DNA of 11,495 nucleotides from Paracoccaceae bacterium. Its GTDB lineage: Bacteria > Pseudomonadota > Alphaproteobacteria > Rhodobacterales > Rhodobacteraceae. Under the pieces are notes generated by a model, which was not told the origin of the DNA, did not search any database, and saw only the letters and a list, made by a program, of their open reading frames with translations. The DNA is taken from assembly GCA_023260935.1 (NCBI GenBank), contig JALQTL010000418.1, forward strand, positions 1 through 11,495. The letters are read 5' to 3'. Positions 1 to 7,552 of the stretch are shown here, one piece after another (the stretch's first letter is position 1; each line of letters starts with the position of its first letter). Both the position numbers and the translations under genes were made by a program.

Positions 1-14
1 CGGACCGCCTGCGC

Positions 15-1058
15 TCAGCGCGAGCGCACCATGCCCATGATCTCGTAGGTCTTCTCGAGGATCGGGCGGGCGATGGCATCGGCTTGCTCGGCGCCGCGGC
101 CGAGGATGCGGTCGATCTCGGCGGGGTCCTGCATCAGGCGGTTCATCTCGGTCGTGATGGGCGACAGCTTTGCCACGGCAAGATCGGCCAAGGCGGGCTT
201 GAAGGTGCCAAACTGTGCCCCGGCGAAATCGCGGATCACCTGTTCCACCGAATGCCCCGCCAGCGCGGCATAGATGTTCACCAGATTGCGCGCTTCGGGC
301 CGGTCCTTCAGGCCTTCGGGGCTGTCGGGAAGCGGTTCGGGGTCTGTCTTGGCCTTGCGGATCTTGGCCGCGATCATGTCGGCATCATCTGTCAGGTTGA
401 TGCGGCTTTGGTCAGAGGCATCGGACTTCGACATCTTCTTCGTGCCATCGCGCAGCGACATGACGCGTGTGGCAGCCCCTTCGATCAAGGGTTCGACCAC
501 GGGGAAGTAATCCACCTTGTAGTCGTTGTTGAACTTGATCGCTATGTCGCGGGTCAGTTCCAGATGCTGCTTCTGGTCTTCGCCCACGGGCACCATGGTG
601 GCGTGATAGGCCAGAATGTCGGCCGCCATAAGGGCAGGATAGGCAAAAAGGCCCAAGCTGGCCGCTTCTGCATTCTTGCCCGCGGTCTTGTCCTTCCACT
701 GCGTCATACGGCTCATCCAGCCCATGCGCGCGACGCAGTTGAAAATCCAGGCCAGTTCCACATGGGCAGTGACCTGACTTTGGTTGAACAGGATCGACCG
801 CGCGGGATCAATGCCGGCGGCGATGAAGGCGGCGGCACCTTCACGGGTCTGGTGACGCAGCCTTTCGGGATCCTGCCAGACGGTGATCGCGTGCATGTCC
901 ACCATGCAATAGATCGTCTCGATGCCTTCGTTCTGCTTTTCCACAAAGCGCTTCAGCGCACCAAGGTAATTGCCCAGCGTCAGCCCGCCCGATGGCTGGA
1001 TGCCCGAAAAGATGCGGGGTTTGAACGAAGCCTGAGGCGTTTGGACCGGCTCGGCCAT
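15..1058 (-). CDS. trpS: Tryptophanyl-tRNA synthetase (TrpS)
   Basis: Cytoplasmic class I aminoacyl-tRNA synthetase that charges tRNA(Trp) with tryptophan using ATP. The protein is about 347 aa, close to the usual length (E. coli about 334). The HIGH-type signature is seen as PSGGLTLGNYLGAL near residues 22-35 and the KMSKS loop as KKMSKSD near 207-213; GEDQKQHLELTRDIA in the middle is typical of bacterial TrpS. Two in-frame ATGs lie at 1070 and 1058. A GGAG sits between them, six bases before the second, while the first has no clear ribosome site, so 1058 (MAEPVQ) is chosen. It is divergent from the rhomboid-like gene at 1150. The stop is TGA at 15-17. No defects are seen and the identification is secure. 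Confidence 0.96.
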   Translation of the reverse strand: MAEPVQTPQASFKPRIFSGIQPSGGLTLGNYLGALKRFVEKQNEGIETIYCMVDMHAITVWQDPERLRHQTREGAAAFIAAGIDPARSILFNQSQVTAHVELAWIFNCVARMGWMSRMTQWKDKTAGKNAEAASLGLFAYPALMAADILAYHATMVPVGEDQKQHLELTRDIAIKFNNDYKVDYFPVVEPLIEGAATRVMSLRDGTKKMSKSDASDQSRINLTDDADMIAAKIRKAKTDPEPLPDSPEGLKDRPEARNLVNIYAALAGHSVEQVIRDFAGAQFGTFKPALADLAVAKLSPITTEMNRLMQDPAEIDRILGRGAEQADAIARPILEKTYEIMGMVRSR

Positions 1059-1149
1059 GGTGATCTCCATCTGGAAAAAGCTGCCCCCGTGGCGTAATCG
1101 AAGGGGGAAGGGGCGTCAATCGGGGCGAACCTTGGGAATGAGGCCCCTG
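1059..1149. promoter_or_regulatory. Divergent intergenic region trpS / rhomboid-like gene
   Basis: These 91 bp must hold the 5' signals of both divergent genes, unless a promoter lies inside a coding region. Reading toward trpS, CCCCC (1107-1103), a 14-nt loop, GGGGG (1088-1084) and a short T run (1079-1075) form a weak terminator-like shape just before the trpS ribosome site. Reading toward the rhomboid-like gene, GAGG at 1140-1143 lies six bases before the ATG at 1150. I could not identify convincing -35/-10 boxes. Confidence 0.35.
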
Positions 1150-1836
1150 ATGCAGGACCATAACGCACCGCCGCTGAACCCCTTGCCTTGGGTTGTCTGG
1201 GCCATTGCCCTGCCGATCATTGCGATGGAGGTGGTGGTGGCGTTGGCCGCAGGCGGGGTTCTGGGCGGGGCCGAAGGCGTGGGCTGGCGGTTGCAGGCGC
1301 TGGAGCGTTTCGCCTTTTCGCCCGATTACATGCGGTATCTGCTGGATGTCGGGCAGTATCCGGCAAATGGCATGCACCGGCTGGTCACCTACCCCTTCGT
1401 GCATGGCAATACGATGCATGCGGTTTTCGTGGTGGTGATCCTGCTGGCGCTGGGCAAGATGGTGGGCGAAGTGTTCCGCTGGTGGGCCGTGCTGCTGACC
1501 TTTTTCGGGTCGGCGGCGATGGCGGCGCTGGTCTATACGCTGGTGCTGCCAGAGGTGCATCAGCCGCTGATCGGCGGATACCCTGCGGTTTACGGGCTGA
1601 TCGGGGGCTTCACCTTTCTGCTTTGGGTTAAACTGGCCGCGGTCGGCGCCAATCGCTACCGCGCCTTCAGCCTGATCGGGTTCCTGCTGGGGGTGCAGCT
1701 GATCTTCGGGCTGCTCTTTGGCGGAGGATGGGAGTGGGTGGCCGATATCGTGGGCTTTGTCACCGGGTTCCTGATGTCTTTCGTGATCAGCCCGGGTGGA
1801 TTTTCACGGGTGCTGGACAAGCTGCGCCAACGCTGA
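1150..1836 (+). CDS. Rhomboid-fold membrane protein, predicted catalytically inactive
   Basis: Inner-membrane protein of about 228 aa with roughly six hydrophobic segments (about residues 13-35, 87-106, 111-133, 141-160, 172-191 and 195-214). The fold is recognised from YPFVHGNTMH (residues 81-90), which matches the rhomboid HxxxxH helix, and PAVYGLIGGF (145-154), which matches the segment after the GxSG motif. The catalytic positions are not conserved. The GxSG serine position is Tyr144 (GGYP), the helix-6 histidine position is Asp199 (VADIVGF instead of AHxxG), and the oxyanion Asn position is Val94. Automatic annotation will probably name it a rhomboid intramembrane serine protease, but I infer a non-proteolytic, perhaps chaperone-like or scaffolding role. 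The start at 1150 is preferred to 1138 because GAGG is well placed only for 1150. It is convergent with murJ. Confidence 0.85.
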   Translation: MQDHNAPPLNPLPWVVWAIALPIIAMEVVVALAAGGVLGGAEGVGWRLQALERFAFSPDYMRYLLDVGQYPANGMHRLVTYPFVHGNTMHAVFVVVILLALGKMVGEVFRWWAVLLTFFGSAAMAALVYTLVLPEVHQPLIGGYPAVYGLIGGFTFLLWVKLAAVGANRYRAFSLIGFLLGVQLIFGLLFGGGWEWVADIVGFVTGFLMSFVISPGGFSRVLDKLRQR

Positions 1837-1860
1837 GCTCTGTGCCGCCGTGTCAGATTT

Positions 1861-1922
1861 AGGGGCGCTGCCCCCCTTGGCCTGCGGCCAATTCACCCCG
1901 GAGTATTTCTGCCAAGATGAAG
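1861..1922. repeat. Rhodobacterales-type intergenic palindromic repeat
   Basis: The segment combines two perfect short hairpins with a conserved-looking tail (gagtatttctgccaag followed by atgaag). I recall very similar blocks, a GC-rich hairpin followed by CCCCGGAGTATTT and then CCAAGATGAAG, scattered between genes in many Rhodobacteraceae genomes. Only one copy occurs in this window, so its repeat status rests on memory and not on an internal match. It fills the gap between two convergent genes. Confidence 0.5.
1862..1891. terminator. Tandem hairpins between convergent genes, possible bidirectional terminator
   Basis: GGGGC-gct-GCCCC (1862-1874) is followed after two bases by TTGGCC-tgc-GGCCAA (1877-1891). 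Both stems are perfect with 3-nt loops. They lie 25 bp after the rhomboid-like stop and about 50 bp after the murJ stop, so they could end transcripts from both sides. Neither strand has a U tract right after the stems, so this is not a classical intrinsic terminator. Confidence 0.4.
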
Positions 1923-1943
1923 GCGGCAGGGCGGGGGGCATGA

Positions 1944-3488
1944 TCAACTCTTGCGCCGAAGCCCGGCTTTCAATTCGCGCAGCGAGAAGGCGCCGATTGC
2001 CGTGCCGATCCCGAAATAGGCAATGATGCCGGCGCCGATCAGAAGGGCCAGCCCTGCAATGCGCAGGCCGCGCGCGTCGAGCATCGGGCCCAGAACGATC
2101 ATTCCGATCCACAGGACAAGCCCCATGGCAAGGGCTGCCACGACGATGCGCCAGAGCCGGGCCGTCATGCGGGCGTCGAAGGCCGCTTCCGGCCCCATCG
2201 CACGGCTGCCGCGCCAGAGTTGCCAGGCCATGATCCAGCCCGACAGCGTGGTGGCGAGGGCGGCGGCGACATAGCCAATCACCGGCATCAGGCCGATGGC
2301 GATGCCGGCGTTCACCACCATGGCCGTCAGGGCGTAAAGGAAGGGGCGGCGGGTGTCTTCGCGGGCATAGAACAGCGGTTGCAGCACTTTTTGCAGCACG
2401 AATGCAGGCAGGCCAAGGCCATAGGCCGCCAGCGCGAGGGCGGTATTGGCGGTGTCTTCGGCGGTGAATGCGCCGCGCTGATACAGCACCTCGCACAGCG
2501 GCAGCGCAATGACGACCAGCGCTACGGCGGCAGGGATCGTCAGGGCCAGTGCGAATTCGGTGCCGCGGTTGAAGGCATCCCGTCCGCCTGTGGCATCGCC
2601 GGATCGCAGCGCCCGTGACAGGGCGGGCAGCAGTGCTGTGCCGATGGCGATGCCGACAACGCCCAGAGGCAGTTGGTACAGCCGGTCGGCATAGGCGAGC
2701 CAGGCCACGGCGCCTTCGGTTTGCGAGGCGACCTGCCGGCCGACGATCAGGTTGATTTGCACCACCCCGCCGGCAAGAAGGGCAGGCCCTGCGATGATGG
2801 CGAGGCGCTTCAGATCGGGCGTCCATCTTGGCAGGCCAAGACGGAAGGTTTGCCCTGTCTTGCGGGCCGAGACCCAGGTGAAGGCGAATTGCAGAAGCCC
2901 TGTCAGAGGCAGGGTCCAGGCGAGGGTCAGCCCCATGTTCCAGCCGAACCGGTCAGCCACAAGCATGGCGGCGATGAAGGCAAGGTTCATCAGCACGGGG
3001 ACGAAGCCCGCCTCGACAAAGCGGCCCTTTGTCACCAGCACACCCGACATCAGCGCGACAAGGCTGATGAAAAAGATGTAGGAGAACCCGATTTCGCCAT
3101 AGGCCACGGCCAGATCGAACCGCGCGTCGCCCGCAAAGCCCGAGGCCATGGCATAGACCAGCGCAGGCATGGCAAGGGTGCCGAGGACAGAGAAAGCCAC
3201 CAGCAGCCAAGCCATGGCGTTGAAGGCATCCTGGGCAAAGCCTGCCGCATCTTCGCCCGCTTCGACCTTTTTGGAATAAAGCGGGACGAAGGCGGTGTTG
3301 AAGGCGCCTTCGGCAAAGAAGCGGCGGAACATGTTGGGCAGGGATTGCGCCACCAGCAGCGCATCGGCCACGGCCCCGGCGCCAAGGTAATTGGCCATCA
3401 GCACATCGCGCGCAAAGCCCGCCCCGCGCGAAACAAGCGTCCAGCCGCCCAGCGTCATCACATTGCGGATCAGACCCTTCGAACTCAT
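1944..3488 (-). CDS. murJ: Lipid II flippase MurJ (MviN family)
   Basis: Polytopic inner-membrane protein of the MOP exporter superfamily that moves lipid II to the periplasmic face for peptidoglycan synthesis. The 514 aa are hydrophobic almost throughout, as expected for about 14 helices. Family landmarks are present: SRGAGFARD (residues 20-28, the equivalents of E. coli Arg18 and Arg24), the AD pair (41-42), LPNMFRRFFAEGAF (50-63), ADRL (267-270, the equivalent of the conserved Arg270 region) and FYAREDTRRP (373-382). The start at 3488 (MSSKGLIRNV) gives the normal MurJ N-terminus; a GTG at 3521 lies inside glnD and is less likely. No strong ribosome site is visible. Only 10 nt separate it from the glnD stop, so translation is probably coupled. 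It is the last gene of the minus-strand unit. Confidence 0.95.
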   Translation of the reverse strand: MSSKGLIRNVMTLGGWTLVSRGAGFARDVLMANYLGAGAVADALLVAQSLPNMFRRFFAEGAFNTAFVPLYSKKVEAGEDAAGFAQDAFNAMAWLLVAFSVLGTLAMPALVYAMASGFAGDARFDLAVAYGEIGFSYIFFISLVALMSGVLVTKGRFVEAGFVPVLMNLAFIAAMLVADRFGWNMGLTLAWTLPLTGLLQFAFTWVSARKTGQTFRLGLPRWTPDLKRLAIIAGPALLAGGVVQINLIVGRQVASQTEGAVAWLAYADRLYQLPLGVVGIAIGTALLPALSRALRSGDATGGRDAFNRGTEFALALTIPAAVALVVIALPLCEVLYQRGAFTAEDTANTALALAAYGLGLPAFVLQKVLQPLFYAREDTRRPFLYALTAMVVNAGIAIGLMPVIGYVAAALATTLSGWIMAWQLWRGSRAMGPEAAFDARMTARLWRIVVAALAMGLVLWIGMIVLGPMLDARGLRIAGLALLIGAGIIAYFGIGTAIGAFSLRELKAGLRRKS

Positions 3489-3498
3489 CTGGTGGCGG

Positions 3499-6279
3499 TC
3501 ATCTTGCGGCGCGCTCCGCACCTTCGGTGATGGCCTGACGCAGTTTGCGTTCCAGCGCCTCTTGCTTGGATTTCGCGTGCAGCTTCAACCCGAACATGTC
3601 TTTCACATAGAAGGTATCGACGACCTGTGCGCCATAGGTCGCGATGACCGCGCTGGCAATGTAGATCGTGTTGTTGGCCAGCGTCCGGGTCAGATCATAG
3701 AGCAGGCCGGGCCTGTCACGGGTATCGACCTCGATGATCGTGTAGATGTCGGAACCTTCGTTGTCGAAGGTGATGTGGGTGGGAAAGCGGAACTCGCGTT
3801 CGCGTTTTTTCACGCGGTCGCGGTCTTTCAGAGCCTCTCGCGCGACCACTTCACCCTTCAGCGTCTTGTCGATCATGTTGCGCAGGCGCGGCAGGCGGGA
3901 TTCGTCATAGGGCTTGGCATCCGCGTCCTGCACCCAGAAGACGGCCGTGGCATAGCCATCCTTCGAGGTATAGGTGCGGGCATCGACGACATTCGCCCCC
4001 ACAAGGGCCAGTGCCCCGGCCAGACGCGAGAAGATCCCCGGGTGATCGGCCAGCGCAAAGCAGGCGCGGGTTGCGTCACGGTCCGGTTCAGGGTGCAGGT
4101 CGATGCGGATCTCGTCATCGCCAAGGCCGCGCAGCAGCCGCGCAAAGACGGCCTGCGTTTCGGTGGACAGGCCCTGCCAGTAGGGCGGGTAGTGGCGGGC
4201 CAGTTCGACCCGCAGGTCGGCCGGTGTCCAGTCTGCCAGCGCTTCGCGCAGGGCTTTCTTCGACTCGTTCTCGCGCTTGTCGCGGTTGACGTTTTCCAGC
4301 CCGTTCTCCAACGCCTCGGCCGTGTCATGATAGAGCCGGCGCAGCAGCATGGCCTTCCAGTTGTTCCAGGTGCCGGGGCCCACACCGCGAATATCGCAGA
4401 CTGTCAGGACCGTAAGCAGGTCAAGCCGGCGCTTTGTCTTTACCGCCTTGGCGAAATCGCGCACCGTGCGCGGGTCGCCGATATCGCGCTTTTGGGCCAT
4501 ATCCGACATCAGTAGGTGATAACGCACCAGCCATTCGGCCGTTTCCGCCTCTTCCGCCGTCAGGCCAAGGCGGGGCGCGATGCGGCGGGTCATCTGGGCG
4601 CCAAGGATGGAATGGTCTTCGGGCCGTCCCTTGCCGATGTCATGCAGCAAGAGCGCCACATAGATGACCTTGCGGTTCACCCCGGCCTTCAGGATGCCCG
4701 AAGCCACCGGCAGTTCCTCGACCAGTTCGCCCCGTTCGATCTGGGCAAGGATCGAGATGCACTGGATGATGTGTTCGTCCACCGTGTAGTGGTGATAGAC
4801 GTTGAATTGCATCATCGCCACGATGGCTTCGAATTCCGGGATGAAGGCGCCCAGAACCCCCAGTTCGTTCATTCGCCGCAGGGAGCGTTCGGGGTTTCCG
4901 TGCTTTAGCAACAGGTCAAGGAAGATCTGCACCGCCTCGGGGTTGATGCGCATGTCGTCATCGATCAGGTCAAGGTTGTTGGCGATCAGACGCATGACGT
5001 TGGGATGAAGCAAATAGCCGGTGCGCAGCGCCTCTTCGAAGACGTGCAGCAGGTTCAGCTTGTCTTGCAGGAAGGTATCGGGATCGTCCACGTCGATCCG
5101 GCCCTGCACCAGCTTGTATCCGGGCTTCACGCGCTTGCGCCGCTTGAACATGCCCAGAAGTCCGGCTTCGGGCTTGGCGTGGCGGGCTTCCAGTTCGGTC
5201 AGGAAGATTCGGGTCAGTTCGCCCACCCGCGTGGCGTGGCGGAAGTATTCCTGCATGAAGACTTCCACCCCGCGCCGGCCGCCGGTATCGCGGTATCCCA
5301 TGCGTTCGGCCACCGTGACCTGAAGGTCGAAGGTCAGCTGATCCATGGCACGGCCGGCGATATAGTGCAGATGGCAGCGCACGGCCCAGAGGAAATCTTC
5401 GGCGGTGCGGAAGGTTTCGTATTCCTCGGGCCGGAACAGGCCAACCTGCACCAGTTCGCGCGCGGCCCCTACGCGGTGCAGATATTTACCGATCCAGTAA
5501 AGCGTCTGAAGGTCGCGCAGGCCGCCCTTGCCTTCCTTCACATTGGGTTCCAGCACATAGCGCTGGCCGCCCTGCCGCTTGTGCCGCTCGGCGCGCTCGG
5601 CCAGCTTGGCTTCGATGAATTCCGGGCCCGAGTTCCGGAACAGTTCAGTCCACAGCCGTTCGGCCAGTTCATCGGCCAGCGGGCGATGGCCGGTGATGAA
5701 GCGATGTTCCAGAAGGGCTGTACGGATGGTGATGTCATCGCGCCCCAGACGCAGGCAATCCTTCACCGTCCGGGTGGAATGGCCAACCTTCAGCTTCAGA
5801 TCCCACAGGACATAAAGCATGGATTCGACCACGCTTTCCGCCCAAGGGGTTGTCTTCCACGGGGTCAGGAACAACAGGTCGACATCAGAGGCCGGTGCCA
5901 TTTCCGCCCGGCCATAGCCACCCACGGCCAACACGCAGATCCGTTCCGCCTCGGTCGGATTGGCCAGCCGGTGCAGATGCAGGGTGGCGACCTGCAAGGT
6001 AATGGTCACAAGGCAATCGGTCAGAAAGGATTGCGCCCGCACCAGCGCGCGCGACTCCCGCGGCTGGGCGGAAAAGGCTGCGGCCAGGGCCGCGTTGGCG
6101 GCGGCCTTGGCCTCTGTCAGGTGGTGCACCGCAATGGCCCGGATCTCGCGCGGGTCGGTGGTTTCGCCGATTCCGGCCTCGATGGCGCGCAGGACGGCTG
6201 CGGAATCAATGATCCGGTCTGGCGGAAGGATCAGGCCGTGGTCGACGCCCGGCGGGGCAAGGGATGCGGCGCGCGCCAT
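3499..6279 (-). CDS. glnD: Bifunctional PII uridylyltransferase / uridylyl-removing enzyme (GlnD)
   Basis: Cytoplasmic glutamine sensor that uridylylates PII proteins (GlnB/GlnK) when nitrogen is limiting and removes UMP when glutamine is high. The protein is about 926 aa, normal for alphaproteobacterial GlnD. Domains in order: a nucleotidyltransferase with GGYGRAEMAPASDVD (residues 120-134); the linker with YVLEPNVKEGKGGLRDLQ (241-258); an HD phosphohydrolase domain with HHYTVDEH (496-503) and LLHDIGKG (544-551); a first ACT domain at about 735-800 (DHPGIFSRLAGAL); and a second at about 846-920 (DTRDRPGLLYDLTRTLA). All catalytic landmarks for both activities look intact. The start at 6279 (MARAASLAPP) follows the upstream stop by 13 nt; a longer reading from 6429 would overlap the preceding gene. 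No PII, glnA or ntr gene is nearby. Confidence 0.96.
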   Translation of the reverse strand: MARAASLAPPGVDHGLILPPDRIIDSAAVLRAIEAGIGETTDPREIRAIAVHHLTEAKAAANAALAAAFSAQPRESRALVRAQSFLTDCLVTITLQVATLHLHRLANPTEAERICVLAVGGYGRAEMAPASDVDLLFLTPWKTTPWAESVVESMLYVLWDLKLKVGHSTRTVKDCLRLGRDDITIRTALLEHRFITGHRPLADELAERLWTELFRNSGPEFIEAKLAERAERHKRQGGQRYVLEPNVKEGKGGLRDLQTLYWIGKYLHRVGAARELVQVGLFRPEEYETFRTAEDFLWAVRCHLHYIAGRAMDQLTFDLQVTVAERMGYRDTGGRRGVEVFMQEYFRHATRVGELTRIFLTELEARHAKPEAGLLGMFKRRKRVKPGYKLVQGRIDVDDPDTFLQDKLNLLHVFEEALRTGYLLHPNVMRLIANNLDLIDDDMRINPEAVQIFLDLLLKHGNPERSLRRMNELGVLGAFIPEFEAIVAMMQFNVYHHYTVDEHIIQCISILAQIERGELVEELPVASGILKAGVNRKVIYVALLLHDIGKGRPEDHSILGAQMTRRIAPRLGLTAEEAETAEWLVRYHLLMSDMAQKRDIGDPRTVRDFAKAVKTKRRLDLLTVLTVCDIRGVGPGTWNNWKAMLLRRLYHDTAEALENGLENVNRDKRENESKKALREALADWTPADLRVELARHYPPYWQGLSTETQAVFARLLRGLGDDEIRIDLHPEPDRDATRACFALADHPGIFSRLAGALALVGANVVDARTYTSKDGYATAVFWVQDADAKPYDESRLPRLRNMIDKTLKGEVVAREALKDRDRVKKREREFRFPTHITFDNEGSDIYTIIEVDTRDRPGLLYDLTRTLANNTIYIASAVIATYGAQVVDTFYVKDMFGLKLHAKSKQEALERKLRQAITEGAERAAR

Positions 6280-6292
6280 GGCCAGTTCCGGA

Positions 6293-7468
6293 TCAGAAGC
6301 CCGCGCCCCCGAAGCTGCGCGGCGCCGGGTCGATGATGATGGCCTGACCGTTGCTGATCTGGGCCACGGCAAGCCCGCGTTCGTTCTGGCCATCGCTGCG
6401 CAGACGGAAGACACCGTTGACCCCGACAAAGCCCGCGCTCTGTGTCAGCGCGGCGCCGGTCAGCGCATTCGACTGGCCCTTCTTGACCAGCGCGCCGATG
6501 GCGGCAATGCCGTCATAGGCAAGGCCGGAAATGGGGTGCGGGGCTTCGCCGAAGGCGGCCTGATAGCGCGACTGATATTGCCCGTAAAGCGCGGGGTCGG
6601 GCAGCGCAAACCAAGCCCCCTGCACGCCAGGCAAGGACAGTGTGGCCTGTGGAATATCCCAGCGGGTCAGGCCGATGAACTGGATGGCGCCCGGGCCCAT
6701 GCCATTGTCGGCCAGCATCTGGCTGATCAAGGGCAAGGCGCCGGCGGTATCGGCTGTCAGGAACAGCGCTTCTGCCCCGTTCGCGCGGGCGGTGGCGGCG
6801 ATCTGCGGCGCGGCCTGCACAACGCCATTCTGCGAGAATTCGTATGACCCGACGGCCACCACCGACCCACCCGACCGGGCCACGCCCTGTTCGATGGCGG
6901 TTCGTCCGATCATGCCGGCGGCATTCTGGTCATGCACGATCATGATCCGGCGCTTGCCGTTGCGGGCGGCATGGCTGGCCAGACGGGCGGCGGTGTTCTG
7001 GAAGGTGGGGCCAAGGATGAAGACATTGCCCCCCGCAATGTCGGGGTTGTTCGAAAAGGCCAGAACGTTGACACCCCGCGCGGCGGCGACAACGCCGGCC
7101 GCATTCGCCTCTTGCGCAAAAACCGGGCCAAGAATGATGCGCGCGCCTTCATCGATCGCTTGCGTGGCCATGGCCTGTGCTTGCGCGGCCTGACCGGCCG
7201 TATTGTAGACCCGCAGATCGATCTGCACGCCGCCCAGATCGGAAATTGCCATCCGGGCCGCGTTCTGCAATGACCGCGCGAGCAACTCGTCGCTGGCCTG
7301 ACCAGACCCCCCGGGCACCAACAGCGCCACCGGAACCGGGGCCGAGGTATCGATCGCCGGGCCACCGGAAGACCCGCCGATGGGTTGGCAGGCGGCAAGG
7401 GCCACGGCGGCCAGAACGGTGGCGGCGCGGCCCAGCGACTTGCGGGCACTCTTCAAAACGGACAACAT
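6293..7468 (-). CDS. LpoA-like lipoprotein (penicillin-binding protein activator family, periplasmic-binding fold)
   Basis: Lipoprotein of 391 aa. The N-terminus has basic residues, a hydrophobic stretch and a lipobox LAAC with the lipidated Cys at residue 27. The next residue is Gln, not Asp, so outer-membrane sorting is expected by the Lol rule known for E. coli. Residues of about 45-370 look like a type I periplasmic-binding fold of the branched-chain amino acid receptor type, seen in segments such as GARIILGPVFAQEANA, NVLAFSNNP and HPISGLAYDGIAAIGAL. The C-terminal half of E. coli LpoA (activator of PBP1A) has this fold, but this protein lacks the N-terminal TPR half and is much shorter than LpoA (about 680 aa). 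The ATG at 7468 has AGGGA seven bases upstream. It leads the unit with glnD and murJ and is divergent from rsmI, as lpoA (yraM) is in E. coli. Activation of a PBP is an inference from fold and context. Confidence 0.88.
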   Translation of the reverse strand: MLSVLKSARKSLGRAATVLAAVALAACQPIGGSSGGPAIDTSAPVPVALLVPGGSGQASDELLARSLQNAARMAISDLGGVQIDLRVYNTAGQAAQAQAMATQAIDEGARIILGPVFAQEANAAGVVAAARGVNVLAFSNNPDIAGGNVFILGPTFQNTAARLASHAARNGKRRIMIVHDQNAAGMIGRTAIEQGVARSGGSVVAVGSYEFSQNGVVQAAPQIAATARANGAEALFLTADTAGALPLISQMLADNGMGPGAIQFIGLTRWDIPQATLSLPGVQGAWFALPDPALYGQYQSRYQAAFGEAPHPISGLAYDGIAAIGALVKKGQSNALTGAALTQSAGFVGVNGVFRLRSDGQNERGLAVAQISNGQAIIIDPAPRSFGGAGF

Positions 7469-7552
7469 GTGAATTCCCTTCCCAACGGCGCGGATGTCGT
7501 CCCGAACTTACGGGCATCGGGAAGCGAAGTAAACGTGAGAGGCGCCCGAACC
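7469..7552. promoter_or_regulatory. Divergent promoter region, LpoA-like gene / rsmI
   Basis: These 84 bp separate two divergent starts and should carry promoters for both units. The lipoprotein gene has AAGGGA just before its ATG (7468); rsmI has GAGAGG about ten bases before its ATG (7553). On the minus strand a weak pair TTTACT, 17 nt, TAAGTT can be read, but it is too poor a match to be called. No operator palindrome is evident. Confidence 0.4.

Noticed and set aside
84..1097. Open frame of 337 codons on the plus strand opposite trpS
   Set aside because: It mirrors the trpS coding frame, and its His/Gly-rich composition is typical of an antisense shadow.
2673..3530. Open frame of 285 codons on the plus strand opposite murJ
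   Set aside because: It is antisense to MurJ and strongly enriched in His, Gln, Gly and Lys, without hydrophobic periodicity or known motifs.
3391..4515. Long open frame (374 codons) on the plus strand across the glnD and murJ ends
   Set aside because: It spans the junction of two well-supported opposite-strand genes, has no recognisable domain and no ribosome site worth noting.
5005..6336. Long open frame (443 codons) on the plus strand opposite glnD
   Set aside because: It is antisense to a clear full-length GlnD. Its product shows no family features and is rich in His/Gly/Gln, as mirror frames of GC-rich genes are.
6280..6429. N-terminal extension of GlnD to 6429
   Set aside because: It would overlap the end of the lipoprotein gene by 137 bp and adds a low-complexity Ser/Arg stretch not expected in GlnD; ATG 6279 gives the normal length.
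7385..7552. N-terminal extension of RsmI to 7385
   Set aside because: It runs into the divergent lipoprotein gene and across its promoter region. The family N-terminus begins shortly before HFIATPIG, which fits ATG 7553.
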